Source: Lysobacteraceae bacterium
GTDB lineage: Bacteria > Pseudomonadota > Gammaproteobacteria > Xanthomonadales > Xanthomonadaceae
Assembly (NCBI GenBank): GCA_008015095.1
Contig: SSEV01000173.1
Coordinates: 1 to 34,606 of the forward strand
DNA: 34,606 nucleotides
Direction: 5' to 3'
The position numbers and the translations under genes are program-made. Position 1 is the first letter of the stretch; each line of letters begins with the position of its first letter. A model generated the notes under the pieces. It did not search any database, was not told where the DNA came from, and saw only the letters and a program-made list of their open reading frames with translations. Shown one piece after another: positions 30,541 to 34,606 of the stretch.

Positions 30541-31788
30541 ATGAACGCCAATTCCGATCTGCTCAAACAACTCCGAATCGACCGCCAGGCCCCGCCGTCG
30601 CCCGCGTCGCGGTCCGCCATGTGGATCGGAATCGCCGCCATCGTCGTGATCGGCATCTTCGGCGGCATCGCCTGGTTCATGTTGCGCGGAGGCTCGGCCA
30701 TCGAAGTGCGCACCGCCAGTGCGACCGCCATCGGCGGCAACAACGGCGCTGGCGCCTCTGTGCTCGACGCCACCGGCTACGTGGTGGCCCGGCGCATGGC
30801 GACCGTTTCGGCCAAGATCACCGGCCGCGTGCGCGAAGTGATGATCGAAGAAGGTCAGCGGGTCGACGCAGGCCAGGTCATGGCTACGCTCGATCCGGTC
30901 GACGCCGACGCCGAACGCGCGCTCGCCACTTCGCGACTCGACGCCGCGCGCAGCCAGGTCGCGGGCATCCAGGCGCAGTTGAACGAAGCGGAAGCGCAGG
31001 CTGCGCGGTTCGGCAAGTTGGTCGGCCAGAAGCTGGTGTCGCGCGCGCAGTTCGACCAGGCGGTCGCGCAACGCGATTCGCTGCGCGCGCAACTGACGAC
31101 CGCGCAACGCAACGCCCAGGTCGCTGCCGATTCCCTGCGCATCGCCGACAACGGCGTCGACAACACCATCGTCCGCGCGCCGTTCTCCGGCGTAGTCATC
31201 GCCAAGGCCGCGCAGCCCGGCGAGATCGTTTCGCCGTTTTCTGCCGGCGGCGGCTTCACCCGCACCGGCATCGGCACCATCGTCGATATGGATTCGCTCG
31301 AAGTGGAGGTGGACGTCGGCGAATCCTTCATCGGCCGCGTGCAACCCAAAATGCCGGTCGAGGCCATCCTCAACGCGTATCCCGACTGGAAGATCCCGGC
31401 CGAGGTGATCGCGATCATCCCCACCGCAGACCGCGGCAAGGCCACGGTGAAGGTGCGCATTTCGTTCAAGCAGCGCGACGCGCGGATCGTGCCCGACATG
31501 GGCGTGCGGGTGAGTTTTCTGGAGACGGCGCAGCCCGAGGCACCGAAACGCCCAATCGGGGTGCTGGTTCCCGCCGCAGCCATCGTCTCGCGCGACGATA
31601 CCGAGGTGGCGTTCGTCGTCAAAGGCGAAGCTGTCGAGCGCCGCCAAGTAACCACCGGCCGCACCCTGGGCGATGACCGCGAGGTCACCGCGGGTCTGCA
31701 GGGCGGCGACACCGTCGTGATCGACCCGCCCGCCGACCTCGCCGATGGCGCCCACGTGCGGTTGATCGATGAATCTGCCGCAGAATGA
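30541..31788 (+). CDS. HlyD/MacA-type periplasmic adaptor
   Basis: Membrane-fusion protein of 415 residues, anchored by one helix (WIGIAAIVVIGIFGGIAWFM, about 28-47). A split biotinyl-lipoyl-like barrel flanks a coiled-coil hairpin. The first half is ATVSAKITGRVREVMIEEGQ, then a helical hairpin at about 115-200 (RALATSRLDAARSQVAGIQA, QFDQAVAQRDSLRAQLTTAQ), then the second half NTIVRAPFSGVVIAKAAQPG. A beta-barrel (DMDSLEVEVDVGESFIGRVQ) and a membrane-proximal domain (VLVPAAAIVSRDDTEVAFVV) follow. It would link the FtsX/MacB-type permeases downstream to an outer-membrane channel, none of which is encoded here. The ATG at 30541 has no clear ribosome site. The ATPase gene starts 67 bp after it. 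Confidence 0.92.
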   Translation: MNANSDLLKQLRIDRQAPPSPASRSAMWIGIAAIVVIGIFGGIAWFMLRGGSAIEVRTASATAIGGNNGAGASVLDATGYVVARRMATVSAKITGRVREVMIEEGQRVDAGQVMATLDPVDADAERALATSRLDAARSQVAGIQAQLNEAEAQAARFGKLVGQKLVSRAQFDQAVAQRDSLRAQLTTAQRNAQVAADSLRIADNGVDNTIVRAPFSGVVIAKAAQPGEIVSPFSAGGGFTRTGIGTIVDMDSLEVEVDVGESFIGRVQPKMPVEAILNAYPDWKIPAEVIAIIPTADRGKATVKVRISFKQRDARIVPDMGVRVSFLETAQPEAPKRPIGVLVPAAAIVSRDDTEVAFVVKGEAVERRQVTTGRTLGDDREVTAGLQGGDTVVIDPPADLADGAHVRLIDESAAE

Positions 31789-31855
31789 GCGCCATCAGCA
31801 ATTCCCGATAGACGCTCGCCTTCACCGAAAATATCGACACCCAGAGGACAGAATC

Positions 31856-32551
31856 ATGGAGACGTTGGTTACGCTGCGCGGGTTGACCAAGACCTATCAG
31901 CGCGGGCCGGAAAAGGTCGAAGTCTTGCACGGCATCGATCTCGATATCCCTCAGGGCGATTTCGTCGCGCTGATGGGGCCGTCGGGTTCGGGCAAGACCA
32001 CGTTGCTCAATCTCATCGGCGGCCTGGACTCGCCCACCGGCGGGGAGATCGAAATCGACGGCGAACGCATCGATCGCATGACGCCAGGGCAACTTTCGCA
32101 TTGGCGCAGCAACAACGTCGGTTTCGTATTCCAGTTCTACAACCTGATGCCGACCCTCAACGCGCAGAAAAACGTCGAACTGCCGCTGCTGCTGACCCGC
32201 CTGGGTGCAGCGCAACGCCGACACAATGCCGAGATCGCGCTCCAGTTGGTCGGTCTGGCCGAACGCGCCAAACACCGCCCGAACGAACTCTCGGGCGGTC
32301 AGCAGCAACGCGTGGCGATCGCGCGCGCGATCGTCTCCGATCCCAGACTGCTGATCTGCGACGAGCCGACCGGCGATCTCGACCGGCAGTCTGCGGAAGA
32401 GATCCTCAATCTGCTGCAAAGCCTCAATCGCGACCATGGCAAGACCATCGTGATGGTCACCCACGATCCCAAGGCCGCCGATCACGCCCGCCGTACGATC
32501 CATCTCGACAAGGGCACGCTGGCCGCGCCCGGCGCCGATGTCGCGCACTGA
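31856..32551 (+). CDS. ABC transporter ATPase, MacB/LolD class
   Basis: Cytoplasmic ATPase of 231 residues. Walker A is GPSGSGKTT (41-49), the Q-loop is [12 protein letters not shown], the signature is LSGGQQQR (145-152), and Walker B is [12 protein letters not shown]. The switch His is in [10 protein letters not shown]. Residues 1-30 ([20 protein letters not shown]) are the usual start of MacB-type ATPases. The ATG at 31856 has AGAGGA about 7 nt upstream; the longer frame from 31769 overlaps the adaptor gene and is not protein-like. It probably energises both FtsX-type permeases that follow at 32601 and 33775. Confidence 0.95.
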   Translation: METLVTLRGLTKTYQRGPEKVEVLHGIDLDIPQGDFVALMGPSGSGKTTLLNLIGGLDSPTGGEIEIDGERIDRMTPGQLSHWRSNNVGFVFQFYNLMPTLNAQKNVELPLLLTRLGAAQRRHNAEIALQLVGLAERAKHRPNELSGGQQQRVAIARAIVSDPRLLICDEPTGDLDRQSAEEILNLLQSLNRDHGKTIVMVTHDPKAADHARRTIHLDKGTLAAPGADVAH

Positions 32552-32600
32552 CCCCGCGTACTGACCCGCGCCCGCGCCGCCGCACGCACCGGAGAGCGAC

Positions 32601-33758
32601 ATGAAATATCTTCACCTGATCTGGGCCGCACTGATGCGCAGCAAGACCCGGACGCTGCTGACCATGCTTTCGGTGGTCACCGCGTTCCTGCTTTTCGGCA
32701 TGCTCGATTCGGTCCGGGTGGCCTTCAACTCCAGCGCCAACGTCGACGGTTACGATCGCATGATCGTCGCCTCGCGGCTGTCGATCACGCAGACCCTGCC
32801 GATCAGCCTGCACGAGCGAATCAAGGCCGTACCCGGCGTCAGGGGCGTGACCTACGGCAACTGGTTCGGCGGCATCTACAAGGACTCGCGCAATTTCTTC
32901 CCCAATTTCGCGGTCAGCCCCGGCTATATGGCGATGTACCCGGAGTACGTGATGAGCGCGGCGCAGATCGCCGCGTTCGAGAACGAACGCACCGGCGCCG
33001 TGGTCGGAAAATCCCTGGCCGAGCGCCACGGCTGGAAGATCGGCGACACCATTCCGCTGCAAGCCACCATCTTCCCGACCAAGGGCAGCAACGACTGGGC
33101 GTTCAAGCTCGCGGCGATCTTCGAAGTCAAGGATCCCAAGCGGCGCGGCGAGGAGAACGTGCTGATGTTCAATTGGAAATACTTCGACGAGGCCAATGAC
33201 TACATCAAGAACCAGATCGGCTGGTTCGTCGTGACCCTCGACGACCCGGACAAATCGGCGCAAGTGGCCAAGGCCATCGACGCGATTTCCGAGAATTCGG
33301 ACCACGAAACCAAGACCCAGACCGAGCAGGCTTTCAATCAGGCGTTCTTCAAACAGTTCGCCGATATCGGCGCGATCGTCACCGCGATCATGGGCGCGGT
33401 GTTCTTCACCCTGCTGCTGCTGACCGGCAACACCATGGCCCAAGCGGTGCGCGAACGCATCCCGGAACTCGCGGTGCTCAAGACCATCGGCTTCAGCAAC
33501 CGGACCGTGCTGTGGCTGGTGCTGGCCGAATCGGTCTTGCTGATCGTGATCGGCGGCATGCTTGGCCTGACGATCGCGATGCTGCTGATGCCCGCCGTAA
33601 GCGCGGCCAGCGGCGGCGCGATCCAACTGCCGGGCGTGCCGAAAGAAACCTGGGCGCTCGGCCTGGGCCTGATGATCGCAATCGGCGTCGTCGTCGGCTT
33701 GTTGCCGGCGCTGCGCGGAATGCGCCTGAATATCGTCGACGCCCTGGCCGGCCGCTAA
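32601..33758 (+). CDS. FtsX/MacB-type ABC permease (first of two)
   Basis: Inner-membrane permease of 385 residues in MacB topology. An N-terminal helix (RTLLTMLSVVTAFLLFGMLD) is followed by a periplasmic core domain at about 45-265 (DRMIVASRLSITQTLPISLH, NWFGGIYKDSRNFFPNFAVS). Three C-terminal helices follow (IVTAIMGAVFFTLLLLTGNT, VLAESVLLIVIGGMLGLTIA, WALGLGLMIAIGVVVGLLPA), with the coupling loop AVLKTIGFSNRTVLWL. The ATG at 32601 has GGAG 7-8 nt upstream. The protein ends NIVDALAGR, as is usual for the family. It likely forms a heterodimer with the next permease. Confidence 0.93.
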   Translation: MKYLHLIWAALMRSKTRTLLTMLSVVTAFLLFGMLDSVRVAFNSSANVDGYDRMIVASRLSITQTLPISLHERIKAVPGVRGVTYGNWFGGIYKDSRNFFPNFAVSPGYMAMYPEYVMSAAQIAAFENERTGAVVGKSLAERHGWKIGDTIPLQATIFPTKGSNDWAFKLAAIFEVKDPKRRGEENVLMFNWKYFDEANDYIKNQIGWFVVTLDDPDKSAQVAKAIDAISENSDHETKTQTEQAFNQAFFKQFADIGAIVTAIMGAVFFTLLLLTGNTMAQAVRERIPELAVLKTIGFSNRTVLWLVLAESVLLIVIGGMLGLTIAMLLMPAVSAASGGAIQLPGVPKETWALGLGLMIAIGVVVGLLPALRGMRLNIVDALAGR

Positions 33759-33774
33759 CGGAGGCGACACGCTC

Positions 33775-34606
33775 ATGTCTGTCATCATCGACTTCACCCG
33801 CAAAGCGATCCGCGCGCTGGGCAACGCCATCGTCTGGCTGGTTGCGATAGCCATCCCCGGCGCGCCTTTCCTGTTCGAAACTTTTTCACTGCGCGGCACG
33901 ACCCACTCGCTCGCCTTCCCGACGATCTATGTCCTGATCGGCGGGCTGTTGCTTTTCTTCGCCTCGGACGACATGAACCGCTTCCGGCTGTGGCGTCAGG
34001 GCGGCGGCGTGACCCGGCGTTTTTGCCGCTATCTGATGGGCGCTTGCCTGTTTTTCGCAATTGCCGGTTTCGAGATTTTCTTCCTGTTCGACAAGAGCAT
34101 GTTCGCGCAGATCCTGCTCTTCGTCTGCGTCGCCGCATTCATCCTGTGGCTGGTGTCGACGCGTAACGGGCATCTGACCATCGAAACCGCCAGGATCGGA
34201 ATCTCCAGCCTGCCACGGCGCGCCGGCGCTTCGGCCGTGGTGGTGATCGGCATCGCTGGCGTCGTCGCGGTACTGGTGGCGATGCTGGCGATGGGCGAAG
34301 GCTTCGCGGCCACGCTGAAAGGCACCGGTAACGACACCAGCGCGATCATCCTGCGCGGCGGCGCGCAGGCCGAAACCAATTCGGTGATCACCCGCGATCA
34401 GGTGCCGCTGATCTCCAACCTCGCCGGCATCGCGCGCGGCCCGGATGGCCGCGCGGCGATCTCTCCGGAGCTGTCGCAGGTGGTCAATATGACCACCAAG
34501 GCCGACGGCACCGACGCCAACGCCCAACTGCGCGGCGTCGGCGACGCGGCCTGGACGCCGCGCCCGCAGATCAAGATCGTGGAAGGCCGCAAATTCGAAG
34601 CGGGGA
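33775..34606 (+). CDS. FtsX/MacB-type ABC permease with extra N-terminal membrane domain (partial)
   Basis: The first 277 residues are visible and the C-terminus lies beyond the window. Residues 1-140 form an additional membrane module of about four helices (NAIVWLVAIAIPGAPFLF, FPTIYVLIGGLLLFF, YLMGACLFFAIAGFEIFFLF, ILLFVCVAAFILWLV), which ordinary MacB-type permeases lack. The usual first helix comes only afterwards (AVVVIGIAGVVAVLVAMLAM, about 173-192). The start of the periplasmic core follows (ILRGGAQAETNSVITRDQVP). ATG 33775 has GGAGG about 10 nt upstream and follows the first permease by 16 bp. The two permeases differ markedly and are probably a heterodimeric pair. Confidence 0.85.
   Translation, partial: MSVIIDFTRKAIRALGNAIVWLVAIAIPGAPFLFETFSLRGTTHSLAFPTIYVLIGGLLLFFASDDMNRFRLWRQGGGVTRRFCRYLMGACLFFAIAGFEIFFLFDKSMFAQILLFVCVAAFILWLVSTRNGHLTIETARIGISSLPRRAGASAVVVIGIAGVVAVLVAMLAMGEGFAATLKGTGNDTSAIILRGGAQAETNSVITRDQVPLISNLAGIARGPDGRAAISPELSQVVNMTTKADGTDANAQLRGVGDAAWTPRPQIKIVEGRKFEAG

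Overview
The window reads as chromosomal DNA of a high-GC gammaproteobacterium, most likely Xanthomonadales (Lysobacter, Luteimonas or Xanthomonas-like). This is an inference from three things: base composition, a dihydrolipoamide dehydrogenase with its own lipoyl domain next to aceF, and short GTAG-headed palindromic repeats of a kind common in that order. No phage, IS transposase, tRNA, rRNA or CRISPR array was seen.

Layout. Positions 1-13 kb hold mostly core genes: the start of the atp operon (atpI, atpB), an Asp/Glu-type racemase, an outer-membrane beta-barrel protein, lpdA and aceF of pyruvate dehydrogenase, two paralogous secreted proteins of unknown function, an EamA exporter, an OmpA-domain lipoprotein, and a translationally coupled pair of rRNA-modification genes (RsmC-like methyltransferase, RsuA-like pseudouridine synthase).

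Positions 13.2-20.7 kb, all on the minus strand, form the most unusual part: an R-body (reb, 'killing trait') locus. In transcription order it has a small sigma-70 factor, a possible 42-residue overlapping ORF, a RebB protein with a poly-glycine tail, a protein with a long disordered region and a RebB-like domain, a 740-residue enzyme with all the sequence motifs of the adenosine deaminase superfamily, a 58-residue acidic protein, a 220-residue helical protein with a basic tail, and three more RebB proteins. A Crp/Fnr-type regulator lies just beyond. A large deaminase-like enzyme inside an R-body operon is, to my knowledge, not a described arrangement. It could be the cargo toxin or a nucleotide-depleting effector, resembling in superfamily and size the RdrB deaminase of RADAR anti-phage systems.

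Positions 20.8-30.1 kb, also minus strand, hold a YbbA/YbbP-type ABC system (ATPase and 836-residue permease) and a five-gene unit: ABC-2 ATPase, ABC-2 permease, a secreted amidohydrolase with a C-terminal CIA30-like domain, and a DesK/DesR-type two-component pair. Positions 30.5 kb to the end, plus strand, encode a MacAB-like export system: an HlyD-type adaptor, a MacB-type ATPase and two FtsX-type permeases, the second cut by the window edge and carrying an extra N-terminal membrane domain.

Three genes lie below a 60-residue cut-off and are easily missed: the 58-residue gene at 16171-16347 (convincing), the 42-residue ORF at 20015-20143 (possible) and a 24-residue ORF at 19601-19675 (weak).
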